Shown here: positions 51,268 through 63,419 of the stretch, piece after piece
How positions within the stretch are numbered: the first letter of the stretch is position 1
Layout of the letters: each line of letters opens with the position of its first letter
Notes under the pieces: generated by a model
What the model saw: only the letters and a program-made list of their open reading frames with translations
Told to the model about the DNA's origin: nothing
Database searches by the model: none
Position numbers and translations under genes: made by a program
Assembly: GCA_037176845.1 (NCBI GenBank)
Contig: JAYKXP010000038.1
Location: forward strand, 372,001 to 436,000
DNA length: 64,000 bases
Source: Paramarasmius palmivorus
Lineage: Eukaryota > Basidiomycota > Agaricomycetes > Agaricales > Marasmiaceae
Direction of reading: 5' to 3'

Positions 51268-52652
51268 ATGTTTGAAGAGAGGTGTATTCACTGCGGGGGT
51301 CCTCTAGTAGATGACAGGTGTGCTTATTCACTCTTTTCATCCACCAGTTTCATCGCTCACCGCAGCTAATTCTTTCAAGCCGTGCTTTTTGTAGCGACGA
51401 ATGCAAAACACTGGATGCTGGGCTAGGCAGCGGTTATAGCTCATCTCTCTCATCTACTCTATCGAGCCCCCATCTGGGCTTCGCTGGTGGCGACCACGAT
51501 GTCCCAGCTCTCATACCTTCTCAACTCGGTTCAGCCCTAAACGGTCACCACAGTCATTACTCCATCTCCTCATCCTCAGCTTCATCTACCTCATGGTCGC
51601 TCGTAACTGACGACGATCCGTACATAAACGGAAACGACAATTTTTTAAACTCTTCCGCCGACCCAGGATCCTTTGATGGCATTTTAAAGGGTTCCAGTAC
51701 ACCCGGCTGTCCATCCTATCTGACACCTTTATCCTATGCACGTCGCCCGTCCGGCACCAACAACGGCTCTTCTGCTTCCCGAGCCTACTCCGGGCACGTA
51801 CGCAGCGCCCCACGAAGCGCTCCCATTCACTACCGCTCTCATCCCTCAACGGATGATGACGATAGTTCCGACTTTGGTCAATCATCTCGAGACATATACG
51901 AGCCTGGTTATCCCAGGACAGCACCCGACGACCAAACCAAGTCTACCATAAAAAAGGCAAAGCGTTCGCGTAACCGCGCCAGCCTTCCTGCACACTTTTC
52001 CCTTCTCCAAGTCTCTGGTACCAGTCCATCGGTGGCTGTCACTCTACCAGTTTCTTCCGTAGGCCACAGACCTTCACCCCCAACCCCAAAAAGCTCCTTG
52101 AGCGGTCTCACGGCCGCTCGTCCTAATCCCGCAGCTGCACTACCTTCAGTCACGCCTCGCACTGGCCGTAAGCGGGAGCCACCTCGCCGATTCGACGAGC
52201 AATTTAGCTCGCCGTCCCCGCATTCTCGTTCACGATCTCCCTCCAGGTCTAATCCTGGCGAAGAAACGACACCTTCTATCCCGCAGGTCTCGTACCGCGC
52301 ACGTTTAGAGAGCCAAGGCAGTAAAGGCAGTAGCGTCGAAAAATTGTTCGACTGGACGTCTGAGCAACTCAAGTTCCCTCGAGGCCGACAGGCCGTGCGA
52401 AGGAATAGCTCACCTCCTCCCAAAATGATCCTTAACATGCTAGCCATGGACGTTACTAGTACTGCCCCACCGACGAGTCGTCACCGGAAGGCAGATTCGA
52501 CCAGTAGCAGCCGCCAACGTCAACGTGGACGGCAAAAGAATGATGAATTGGATGGTTTTGGTGGCTGTTCCGAGGCACCTGGGTATGGGAACGGACGTAG
52601 CGGTTTACTTGACCGGGAACAACGAGCAGGCGTGCGGCATGGTCTGCGATGA
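51268..52652 (+). CDS. Ecl1-like zinc-finger protein
   Basis: Two exons (51268-51317 and 51380-52652) encode 440 residues. The first exon has CIHCGGPLVDD; splicing continues it as SRAFCSDECKTLDAG, giving a compact C-x2-C ... C-x3-C zinc motif at about residues 6-28. This layout matches the N-terminal motif of fungal Ecl1-family life-span regulators. The remaining 400 residues are of low complexity, rich in Ser, Pro and Arg (SPSPHSRSRSPSRS), and probably disordered and nuclear. Starting at a later in-frame codon without splicing would lose half of the zinc motif, so the spliced start is preferred. The Ecl1 family name is from memory of the motif. Confidence 0.72.
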
Positions 52653-53660
52653 CTGCGCATGTTCATGACTTGATGACTGCTTTGTTTCTTGTTCTTGTCG
52701 TCCTGTTCTCGCTATCTCGGACCCCGGCTGCATTTTTCTCGCATTTTCCTTCTCTACATTGGCATCATTATCGCATCACAATCCCTAAATTATTCATCAA
52801 CGCATCATTCTCAAAGTACCGGATATCCAAAACCCCTCTCAACGTTTTCAGCCTGCGCACCGGTTTCAACCTTCGACCCTTTCTTTCCACCGGTACTGAA
52901 TGACTCCCGGTTTCCTCAAAAGCCACCCCCTTCTTTTCTTCGGGTTCTCATCACAACAACGCGCCTGCGCACGTTCAAAAATGGATTTTCTATTACAGAC
53001 CAACCCTAAATTTTTGTTGGCATTGGCATCCTCATGATCATCATCAATTACACCCCATGGCCATTCTGATTCATTGACAATGACATTGACTTCACGTCTT
53101 TCGTTTCACACCCCAGATCCAAAAAAGTCGCATTAGCACCTTGCATTTCACATCATCCCCCAAATACCGCATTACAGTTTGAGATTCCACTACCTACCCA
53201 TACCATACCATAATCGACACGAGTACCCTTTGCATTGTTACCCATTTACGGACCGTTACCTGCTACCTGTTATCCGTTACACCCACTGTCAGGGGATCTT
53301 CATGTACAGAGAGACGTGATCTAGTCTAGCTCTAGCTATTGAAATAGGATGGAACATGGATATGTAGATGTATGTGTGACGCTAAGAAGTTGGGGTAGCT
53401 TATATGACTCTTCGGAGTCTTTTGGCACAAAGCTGCCCGGCGAGAGCTACTCAGCCAGCATCTTGAAGCTTCATCCTCCAAGTAGAGTTCCAGAGTCCAG
53501 AACGAAGCCCAAGACGTCGGGTTATCGTTGAAGGAAAAGTAAATTTTTGCTAGGCGCTCGTTGTAGCGCTTGCCTCTCAACATCAATCATCTTCACGTCA
53601 ATCAGACCTACCGAATGCAATGACAGGCTTTAAAGTTACACTAGGTGCGTTGAGACCAAG
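52653..53660. other. Intergenic, probable long 3' UTR and promoter
   Basis: About 1 kb, pyrimidine-rich in its first half. No gene recognised. Confidence 0.5.
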
Positions 53661-55012
53661 ATGATTATCAGAATGCGCAGTCTAACCTCCACCTTCATCG
53701 CAGTGCTTTTGCTCAGCTACACGCCCCACGCCATGGCTGACGACGACGACGACGGTTTTTGTACCACGGCAACAGCGACCTCCCAGAAGGAACCTTTATC
53801 GCAGCAGGACGTTCCAGTATTCACGAATCTAGCCGACTACCTCGATAGAAATACAGCTATCACACCCAAGCACGTCTTCCTATCCGATACCAGCCTAGAA
53901 GAAATACAGTCCAATTTTGGATACCTTCCATTACCAGCACCTCCTATCGACAATTCCACGACACAAGCCCGATACGATTCCATAGACCCGTCGTTGGAAG
54001 ACGTTTTGAGTTGGCATGACCGGCGAGACATTGACATGACAGATGAGGAAGAAGATATACGGTCTCATAATCGGAAGCTGCATCGCAGGATAGCGCGTGC
54101 GGTCAGAGACCTCCCAAATGCCATCTCACGCATCCTGGATCGTATTTCTCCGACAGTAGAGACATTCTCCTTCTTGCTTTACATCGCTCCGGACTACGAG
54201 AAGGATTTTGGCGGCGGAATCGATTGGAATAGGTTGTTTTTGAAGGCGGATGACGAGGGAGTGGACAACGATTACATCTCATCTCCTACACTCAAATACG
54301 ACTTCCCCAACCTCCGCGCACTCTCATTGCGCAATTCACTACGGTTGACTCAGTTCAAAGATTTCGGCAACCCACAATTGGCAGTGGCACCGGACTTTCC
54401 CTTATTTCTCAACGTAACCCACCTCCACTACATGCACATAGACGACACTCATCGCAGGTTCGGCTTGCCTTCGTTCGAACAAATACTTTCTCGTCTACCT
54501 TCACTTACCCATGTTCGGTTCACGGGTGCCTACCCTCAACTGCGGAAACATCTGCCGTACAACGATCCTGTCAGTCTGCGGAACTGGTTACCTATATATT
54601 GGTACGATGATTTCCTACGGAACATTGGTGTAGCTCTACCTGAGCCACTTCGGTAAGAGGCATCATAACCTGAGTCATCTTTCTGGTTGCTAACAATCAC
54701 TATATACACAGTCTGGTCCCCGAGAACCTCACCGTCATCATCCATCCAACTTTTTACCCGGAACCTAGTGGTTTTTGTGCCACAAACCAGATTGAATATG
54801 ATTCCAGGATCGAAGGGTTAATCAAGAACACGGATATACATCTTAGTTGGCCTGTGAAGGAAGACCTCGAGAGGTTTTCATACGGGTATCAACTAGTCCC
54901 AGTAGACCGCGCGATTGAGCATTTCAAGGAGTTTGCACGAGGCGGAGAAGGTGATTGGGCGATACCGGATAAAGGCGAGGCTGAGAAACCCTTCACGGAA
55001 TGGTGGTGGTAA
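53661..55012 (+). CDS. Lineage-specific protein, paralogue of the next gene
   Basis: Two exons (53661-54652 and 54712-55012) encode 430 residues. The N-terminus is hydrophobic (LTSTFIAVLLLSYTPHAMA), possibly a signal peptide, followed by a DDDDD run. The rest has leucine-rich stretches (LRALSLRNSLRLTQF, LFLNVTHLHYMHI, LSRLPSLTHVRFTG) that resemble irregular LRRs of fungal F-box proteins, but no F-box is seen. After the intron comes LVPENLTVIIHP, and the protein ends in EWWW. The intron lies at the same place and phase as in the convergent paralogue. No known domain could be named. Confidence 0.75.
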
Positions 55013-55311
55013 GCTATTTGTTTCAAACCTATCTGGCTCTGGGTAAAGCCTTATTCAGGAATAAGATGTATAGACAGAAGATTTCTCCTAGTCCAGCGGA
55101 GTTGGAACTTTGACCGTTTGTGGATGGCAGTAAAATAAGGACAGGCGAGTGCTCTTCAGTTCTGACTCCCTGTTTCCTGCTGACACGTACATGTAGATAA
55201 TAATAATCATATGATATAATCAGTGTCCACCCTGCGCGATACGTGTCATGATGTGTTTCCTCCTGCAAACTTGATCAACATGATGTCCGCTGCGGACATA
55301 CAAAAAGCGAC

Positions 55312-56524
55312 TCACCACCATCTCTCTTCCACCGGCATTTTTAGTTTCTCTGCCGGGTTCTGAATGGTCCATTCCCCGTCGTTCTTGCCTGTCAGCTTTG
55401 CGACAAAATCCCTCACTGCTTGGTCTACCGGATACAGCATGAACATCACCGGAAACCTGATATAGTTCTCTTCAGACGGCCAGCTCAGGTGTACACCATT
55501 CGTTTTCGCCAATTGAGGTATGAAGTCGAGATCATACCACCCCAAACCGGTCGTCTCGCCGATCCCCACCTTATCCAAAAGTACAGGATCGTAGTGTGGG
55601 TGAACTATGAGCGTCAGATCCATCGGTACAAGGCTAGATCACGCTTGTAATCAGCACAATGTTCAAACCTGAAGAAAGCGCATCATACCTGGTGTAGGAA
55701 ACTTCCATTCCTGTCCACCTCCGGATATCCGTCCACCATCCAGGAAACAGCCATCTATCGATTCCTGTACGCTCGACAAAAGGCGTTATACGTTCACGCA
55801 GATGCGGTGCACAACATCCGGTATAGCGAAGGTGCGACAGCCGGGGCAGAGCTTCACGGAGAGAACCAGGCGAAATGCTAGCGCCTGGCGAAGACTTCTT
55901 GTCGTAGATGAGATGAAGATGGGTGAGGTTTGGGAATGGAGGGACTGCTCGTGGGGAGGTAGAAATGTCCCGAAGAGTCAGGGAGTGTAGATGAGGAAAA
56001 CGGTATCTTGGTTTTTCTCCGGCCCAGAGAAACTCGTACCAAGGGCTTGCTGGAGCACCTCGCTGTACCAAATGGTGCAATCCCTGTTCAAAGTCTGGAG
56101 AAACGTACAAGAGCACCGAAAGTGTCTCAACGCTGTCGTCGATATACCGCAAAATCTTGTCAATAACATCAGGTAGTGCCTTGACTTGTTGGGCAATACG
56201 GTCTCGAACGGTGCGATTATGCAAAAAGGTGTCTTCCTCCGATTCTCCGGAATCGACGTGATTCAAGGATTGGTGCGGAAGATAATCCTTCACCCACGGT
56301 GGGGGCTCCACCGAACCAGATGCGCGAAATCCGAAACTGGTCTCAATGTCGACGAGACTCGTGTCTGCCAAGAGAACGTGTTTAGGTCGAATGGTATCGT
56401 GGGTCTTAAGAAAGGTCGCCAGTTGGATTATATTGTCCAGTCCAATGGCGACAAATGTATCCTCGGGGAGCGTGCCCTGTCTCTCAGGCTGCTCCAGCTG
56501 TGGGCTTACCTTCTCAGGGGCCAT
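55312..56524 (-). CDS. Lineage-specific protein, paralogue of the preceding gene
   Basis: Two exons (56524-55689 and 55633-55312) encode 385 residues. It shares with the convergent neighbour: RPKHVLLADTSL early on, VETLSVLLYVSPDFE in the middle, FPNLTHLHL and LPRLSHLRYTG (LRR-like), LVPMDLTLIVHP directly after the intron, and a C-terminal Trp pair (ERWW). Unlike the neighbour it has no hydrophobic leader from the chosen ATG, so the two may act in different places. The frame is intact. The two genes probably arose by an inverted duplication. Function unknown. Confidence 0.75.
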
Positions 56525-57014
56525 GATGAAGAACCAGGACCGCAACTGTCATATTTATATGCGCATGGGCGCGATTCATGACACGTACATCATTATATGA
56601 CGACGTGTTTGCCACGGCTAGTATTCAATAGCTCGGTGGTTTTGTTGAACAGTCTTTGACCATGTAGAAGGGCGAGGATTGGCAGTAGCTATAGGGAGCG
56701 CATAAGAGCGAGGGAGTGAGGAGAATAGTTTGGGATGAGATAGGGTCATTCTCAGAGGCTCTGGGGCAATGGTGCGGTCTAAAGCAGCGTGATGTTTTTT
56801 ATTATCAGATTCCTTAGGTTCTTTTCGCGTCAACTTCACGTAGAACATGTACATCTGACCGCGTTTATTCCTTACGTCACCCCAAACCCATACGGGATTC
56901 GAGCCTTGGACTGACTCAACTCGCCAACGGCTTATCATCATGGACCCGGTATCTAGACCTTACTCTTACCAGTGTCACGACCGCCTCAAATCAGTGAACG
57001 CTCATCTCTCTCCC
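56525..57014. other. Intergenic between divergent genes
   Basis: About 490 bases of promoter sequence. An ATG at 56940 opens another frame; it is not in phase with the chosen start of the next gene. Confidence 0.5.
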
Positions 57015-57785
57015 ATGCCGAATCAAACAGAATCACCTCGCTGGAAAGCCGTTTTATCAGACGCGTTGGCCAAATTTCCTCGAGCAGTTGGTCAGCAAAT
57101 TTAGCGTTCAGCTTACCAACACCTGAAATCTGAATACGTACACTACAGTTTTTCAGCTAGCGACAACTTCAACCGACGATGCGTGGATACAGTACAATTG
57201 CCAGAAGTTCGTTCGCATATCTTTCGGGAGTTTGTCGATGGCAGTAGTAATGCGAGGGTGCTATTGGTCACTTCAACAGACACCCGTACACCCAAAGTCA
57301 AACAAATCCTCTCTAACTCGCGCGTTCAAGTCCATTGGTATATTGAGGGTACGAAACAACAATGGAGGATTAGTGGCATCGCAAAAGTTTTTGGGTCTCC
57401 CGAGGCAAAGAATGCCAGAACCTGGGATGGAGAAGATTCAGAGACAGACTGGGAAACCAAACGCCTAGCCATCTTCAAACGCCTCTCATCACACATGCGT
57501 GCAAGCTGGTGTCGGCCGCCTCCCGGATCACTACTTACGAACCCAGAAGAGGAGATGAAGAAGTGGCCGTCGAGGGTAGATATACCCGGCGAAGAGCCGG
57601 ATGATTCGGACGAGGAACAAAAGAAGAAGAACAAGGAGAACTGGGATACCGCGTTTTCGAGGTTCGCTTTGGTGGTGATTGATTCTACGGGGGTGGATTA
57701 CCTGGATATGGGGATAGTGCCAAACCGGAGGTGGAGATTTCGGAGAGAGGATGGGGACTGGAAGGAGACGGAGATCGTAGCATAG
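57015..57785 (+). CDS. Alr4036-type FMN-binding protein (pyridoxamine 5'-phosphate oxidase-like)
   Basis: The first exon is 57015-57090 (MPNQTESPRWKAVLSDALAK). The second exon ends at 57785 and includes EVRSHIFREFV, TSTDTRTPKVKQIL, VHWYIEGTKQQWRISG, SSHMRASWCRPPPGS and FALVVIDSTGVDYLDM, which fit the split-barrel fold of this family (about 200-250 residues, dimeric, FMN-binding). The exon junction is doubtful. Using the AG at 57147-57148 reads VFQLATTST, which looks like the family motif FQLAT, but then needs one more base near 57182 to reach VDTVQLPEV. Using the AG at 57155-57156 keeps the frame but skips FQLAT. Enzyme activity is not established for this family. Confidence 0.72.
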
Positions 57786-58175
57786 GGGTGTGCCCGAGGG
57801 TTTGGACTGTCGGTCTCCCGACGAACAATCTGTCCTAACGACTGGCTTCTCAAAAGCTTATGTTACGGCAGTGTACAGAAGGGGCGTGTAATCGCAGAGC
57901 GTTCCCGAAAAGACCTAGCTGCCGCTTACCAGTGACAGTAGCTCCCATCGACAGCCACGCTAGGCATAGCACAGCGCATTACCATATCCTCAAGGAATCT
58001 CAATACTAGCGACATCGCGATCTTCTCCCAAATGTTGCCGTTCATCTTGAAAGTATGACCTAAAGGTTTGATGTATGATGTTTTGCCCTTATTGCTGGAT
58101 ACAATTGTTGATCACCTAGCATATATAGCGCCAGCCCCAGAAAACCAGCACTCATCCAGCACTTCCCCCATCAAC
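57786..58175. other. Intergenic upstream of P450 copy 4
   Basis: About 390 bases. Contains the TATA box listed separately; no gene recognised. Confidence 0.55.
58122..58127 (+). promoter_or_regulatory. TATA box of P450 copy 4
   Basis: TATATA about 50 bases before the ATG. Confidence 0.45.
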
Positions 58176-60410
58176 ATGACGTGGGCGATCCTGACTATAA
58201 TTTTGCTTGTTTCAATGGGTGCCATATGGCTCCTTCAACTAGGAAAACGCGAAACATATCTACCCCCAGGACCACCAACGTTGCCCCTTATCGGCAATCT
58301 ACACATTTTCCCCGGGAAATACCCTCATCTCAAGTGCGTATACGTCTTCTTTTGGGCTCTACTATCTCTTAACTTCCCTCAAGGTTCACCGAATGGGCCC
58401 GGCAGTACGGAGGAATATTTTCGCTCAAGATTGGCTCACAAACAATAATCGTATTGAACACCATGGAACATGCGAAGGGACTCCTTGATAAACGCAATGC
58501 AACAACAGCAAACCGACCAAGGAACCATGTCTTCGGAATGGTCGGAAAGGAACATGCCTTTGCTTACACTGCGGCCAGTGAGGCACTCGTTCATGAATCA
58601 TTCCCGCACTACCGTCATTCTCAATTGTTTTGCCTTGTAGATTCGGCGTGGCGCGCTCAGCGAAAGATCGCAAATACGGTACTTGCACCGACTGCGCTGC
58701 CAGCCCATGCGCCTCTTCAGGTATGTTTCTAAACACAATATAGTGACACCCCATAATGGTCCTCCTAGTATGCAGAAACATGTCAAACCCTATATGACAT
58801 CTTGCATACGCCAGAGGCAGGTTCCAATTCGGTTATGCCCTTGCACGCCTCTGATATTCCGATGGATACATATAGGGCGTTTACGACCACCTCGGTCGGT
58901 ACTCCTTCTCACTCACGACATCGATTGTATACGGAAAGCGTTGTTCGCATTTCCAGTCCCGTGAGTTGCTGGTCTTCTATGAGATTCTATATCTTTTGGG
59001 GAGGCTATTTTCTCCAGGCACGTGCCACCAGTGGATAAGCTTCCAATTCTAGGTTACATCCCGGAACGATGGGCACCGTGGAAGACCTTAGTAAAAGATG
59101 CTAAAGAGAAGCAGCGAGAGCTATACTTTGGTTTGCTTGAAGAGTGTAAAGGACATATAGCGAACAACGAGGGAAATGGTTGTCTCGTAGAGGACCTTCT
59201 TGGCCGAGTGGATGAACATGGAATGGATCCAGAGTCCATCGGGTAAGTTACGTGGATTATTCAGCATAGGGTCACTAAAAGACTTCATTAGGACTTTCGC
59301 GTCGATCCTACTCGAGGCTGGCGCAGACACCACGTCGTCTCTGCTCAAGTCTCTAGTTCTTCTCTTGGTCGAATCACCCGAAGTTCAGCGCAAAGCATAT
59401 GGAGAAATACATCGAGTCGTGGGCACTCAAAGGGCACCGATACTCGCCGACTACAAGGATCTCCCGTATGTAAATGCGGTCATCAAAGAGGTGCTCACTA
59501 CACGCTCGTATCCCCGGTAATGTTGTTGACCTCACCCCAAAGGTTCTCCGGCTCCGTCCTGTCGTCCCGCTGGCCCTTCCCCACGAAACCTCAGCTACCG
59601 AAGAGGTATGTGGTAGTATACTTACCAGGTTCTTTGATGATATAATGATCCATGCCAGTATCTCGATTATATCATACCTGAAAACACAACAATCTTTGCC
59701 AATGTTTGTGAGTTACTTAAATCGTGACAAACTTTGCGAGTTGGACTCATGCAACCTCGTAGACGGTATCAACCATGATCCAGGTATTTCATACCACTCG
59801 TCCCAGAAGGTGAAGCTGATCCTGCTGCAGAATACTTTGATGATCCAGAATCTTTTCGACCTGAACGATACCTTTTGACTGAACACGGAACCAAGCCGGG
59901 CGTGGATGACCGCCCTTTCCGAGCGGATATCGGATTTGGCTTTGGAAGGGTTTGTCCTGCATTACTTCACATCTCTGCGAGATGGACTGAGCAGTCCGCA
60001 GAGAGCATGTCCTGGGATACACCTGGCTAAAGATTCGGTGGTACTGTACAATTCCTTCCGTGTACTCATAAAGTCACTCAAGATTTACTTTAGGCATTGG
60101 TCACCATGAATCTTATATGGGCTTTCGAATTCAAGCCACTTCTTGATCCCAAGACCGGAAATGAAGTGGGTGTTGACCCCTTCGACTATGAAGAAGTATG
60201 TGTCATCGTGTCACTCTGGGCTTCAAATAACTGAGAGCGCTCTTTCAGGGCATAGTCTTTGCACCGAAATCATTCCAATGTCGCATCAGCCCCCGCAACA
60301 AACATGTCATTGACATTATCGAGCTTCAATACCGAGAAGCTGCGGACACACTGAGCAAGTTTGAACGAGGCATCATTCCCGAGGAGAAGGTATCATGGAA
60401 GGATCACTGA
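58176..60410 (+). CDS. Cytochrome P450, copy 4 (one-base frame lesion)
   Basis: The exon plan is the same as the minus-strand copies. The anchor is IILLVSMGAIWLLQL, the hinge YLPPGPPTLPLIGN, the I-helix EAGADTTSS, the K-helix ExxR in KE-intron-VLRLRP, then FRPERY and FGFGR-intron-RACPGIHLAKDS. At about 59018-59022 SPGT is followed by ACGTG where the paralogues have ACCGTG, so one base is missing between SPGT and VPPVDKLPILGY. The exon beginning GVYDHL joins through a donor inside GAGGCAGGTT. The C-terminus (IIPEEKVSWKDH) is shorter than in P450-1 and P450-3. A homopolymer sequencing error would explain the lesion; otherwise this is a recent pseudogene. Confidence 0.82.
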
Positions 60411-60738
60411 AGTCACGTCGTCAGACTGTTTTGTGTCCATATTTCTAATCCATTTTGCACTTCATCTGATACCAGCCCCGTCGAAAGCTCCATCGCGCCT
60501 GTTTCACAGCTGCGAGGCTAGAGTGGCCCTTAGATCGATAACCGGCGGAATATTAAATCCGATAACAAACGCTTATTGTCTAACCTTGTCTAATGGGACT
60601 TCTGCTAGCAGCGTGATATGAAGGTTTGATCATCGGGGGTTTTCCTGTGAATCTTTTTCGCTTACAGCTAGATGCCCAGTATATAACAGGGCCGGAGTCC
60701 TTGCAGTCAATGCCCACGCCCAAGACTTCGCCATCAAA
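60411..60738. other. Intergenic between tandem P450 genes
   Basis: About 330 bases with the P450-5 promoter; no gene recognised. Confidence 0.55.
60680..60686 (+). promoter_or_regulatory. TATA box of P450 copy 5
   Basis: TATATAA about 55 bases before the ATG. Confidence 0.5.
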
Positions 60739-63032
60739 ATGACTTGGTTGATTCCTGCTGTCCTGATTATTGCTGTGGCCTCTGCATGGCTTCTTCAGCT
60801 AGGAAAACGCGAATCGTACCTACCTCCAGGACCGCCAACTTTGCCTCTCATTGGCAATATACATAATCTCCCCACGAGTTACCTTCATTACAGGTTCGTG
60901 TGTACATCCCTTCTTTCGTGCGATCCTATTAAATTTTTGGCTCAGATTCACTGAATGGGCTCGAAAATACGGCGGAATATTTTCACTAAAGATTGGGTCG
61001 CAGACGTTGATTGTACTGAACACCATGGAACACGTCAAGGAACTCCTGGATAGGCGCAATGCGGCCACCGCGGGTCGACCCCAACTTCACGTTGCCGACA
61101 TGATAACCAAGGGTCGATATTTCGTCTTCATGCAACCCGGTGAGTGTCTTGATACAGGTACATCAATCACTGGGCTTCGCTAAAACACGCGTGTTACATG
61201 GTCAGATACTTTGTGGCGAACTCAAAGAAAAATCGCAAATACCGTACTTGCCCCTAGCGTCTTGCCGGCACACTTACCTCTCCAAGTACGTTACAAAGAT
61301 GTTCTGGATAGGAGTAATGTACTCAACCTGTACCACGATGGTCCCAGTACGCCGAAGTCAGCCAAACTTTACACGACATCCTAAGTACGCCACAGCAAGT
61401 TGTAAGTCTTCAAATTCACAGGACCTCCTAAGTGCAAGACTAACATCTCTCAAACACAAAAAGGATGTCTGCGAACACCTCAGCCGATACACTTTCTCAA
61501 TAATAACCTCTCTTCTATACGGCAAACGTTGTCCCCATCCAAGAACTCGGGAGCTAACAGCCTTTTATGAATTCCAGCACGTGTGGACGAAATTACTTTC
61601 CCCAGGCACCGTGCCACCTGTAGACAAGCTGCCCATCTTGGGATATATTCCTGAACGATGGGCACCTTGGAAGGCGTTGTTGAAAGAGGTCCAACGGAAG
61701 CATCATGAGTTGTACTTTGGTTTTTTCGAAGAGTGTGAAAGGCGGATGATGACTGACAACGACTCGGAGGGGAGTAGTGGATCATTGGTAGAGGAACTCC
61801 TTCGCCAGACTCAAGAACATGGGATGGATAGGGATACACTTGTGTACGTCGGTTTAAGCATGGGATTGCGCAGACTCTAATCCTCTTCTTCGTTCGACTT
61901 TAGATATCTCGGTGCCGTGCTAATTGAAGCTGGGGCAGAGACTACTTCGTCGCTTCTTAAATCTCTGGTCCTCTTTCTTGTTGCGTCACCTGAAGCACAG
62001 AACAAAGCTTACGAAGAAGTCGTTAGAGTTGTGGGTACCCAGCGGCTCCGGTGTTAGAAGATTATAAGCATCTCCCGTATATAGATGCCATTTTGAAGGA
62101 GGTGAGATTTGGGAAGGTGTTTTTAGGTTTCGAGTCGTTGACTTTTCTTTTCTTAAAAAAAGGTTCAGCGACTGCGTCCTGTCGCTCCGCTGGGTGTACC
62201 GCATGCGACAACAACAACTGAAGAGGTGTGTAGGACTGTACTCACTGTTACCCCAAAGTCGAATCGGACTGGATTTTGTTAGTATCTCGGCTATACCATT
62301 CCTGAGAACACAACCATATTTCCCAACGTTTGTAAGTTTCTAGGACCAAGCACCGTGACTTGGCTCATCTCTCCTTAGATGCAATAAATCACGACCCAGG
62401 TATGTTCCTCTCAGCAAGGTGTGTAGGACAAGTTATCAAGCTTGCCGTAGAATTCTTTGAGGATCCGGAATCATTTCGACCTGAACGCTACCTAACAACT
62501 GAACATGGGACCAAACCTGGCGTCGATGACCGTGCTTTCCGAGCTGACATTGGTTTTGGCTTTGGAAGGGTATGTTTATCGTTTCGGCTCGACGATGACC
62601 TGACCCACGCATACGCAGAGAGCATGTCCCGGAATGTATCTAGCCAGGAACTCATTAGTGAGACCACATATAACTTACTTTCACGTAGCTGACTATACTC
62701 GTCCAGATGCTGGTTGCGATGAACCTCATATGGGCCTTTGAATTCAAACCTCTCCTAGATCCTAAGACAGGCTCAATTATACCTGTCGACCTCGATGCAT
62801 ACGAAGAAGTACGTGGCCCCACCCACTTCATCAGGACCAGACTGACCTCCGGATCCAGGGTCTCAGCTTCACGCCAAAATCATTTCAGTGCCGTATCAAT
62901 CCTCGGAGTGAGAGCGCCGTCGATATCATTGAACATCAGTATCGCGAAGCTGCTGAAACGTTTGTCAAGTACGAACGAGATCTTGCGCCAGAGGATAAGG
63001 AGTGGGTGCGAGAATCGAGAAGGGACTGGTAA
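60739..63032 (+). CDS. Cytochrome P450, copy 5 (one-base frame lesion)
   Basis: The exon plan is the same as the other copies. The anchor is IPAVLIIAVASAWLLQL, the hinge YLPPGPPTLPLIGN, the I-helix EAGAETTSS, the K-helix ExxR in KE-intron-VQRLRP, then FRPERY and FGFGR-intron-RACPGMYLARNS. The C-terminus (LAPEDKEWVRESRRDW) is complete. At about 62040-62046 the sequence CAGCGGCTCC lacks one G compared with CGGGCTCC expected for GTQRAPVLEDYK, giving a stop a few codons later. The rest of the exon is perfectly readable in the next frame. It is the downstream partner of a tandem pair with copy 4. Confidence 0.82.
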
Positions 63033-63419
63033 GCGCCATCCTAGATACTGTCGTAGACATAGAAGCCGCAAGCGGCAAGGGTATACAAAAGCCGGAGCCA
63101 TGGCTTGATTAGAAGATTAACGGTGCTTCCACACACGTATTGCGCCACTCCTGCTAGTCTTGAAACGATTCTTTATAACGGGACGCTCCTGTATAAAGTC
63201 ATATTTGTACGGTTGATTTCCGTGACGTGTGGTGCGGAAGGGTGCGGACTTCCAAAGTTTGACGCGGCGATGCGGCAACCAGAATTATCGCTGAATTAGG
63301 CAGGATACACCGAGACTCGGAAGCCGTTCCATTGTTACTGTACCCTTCGCCAGTCCGCGAATGGCATCGTTTTCTTCTCTAAAATTAGTGATGTTATGGA
63401 TGATCCTACCTCTTAATCT
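63033..63419. other. Intergenic, no gene recognised
   Basis: About 390 bases downstream of P450 copy 5. Confidence 0.5.

Noticed and set aside
51908..52447. 179-codon minus-strand frame opposite the Ecl1-like gene
   Set aside because: Mirror of the Ser/Pro/Arg-rich coding sequence; no domain.
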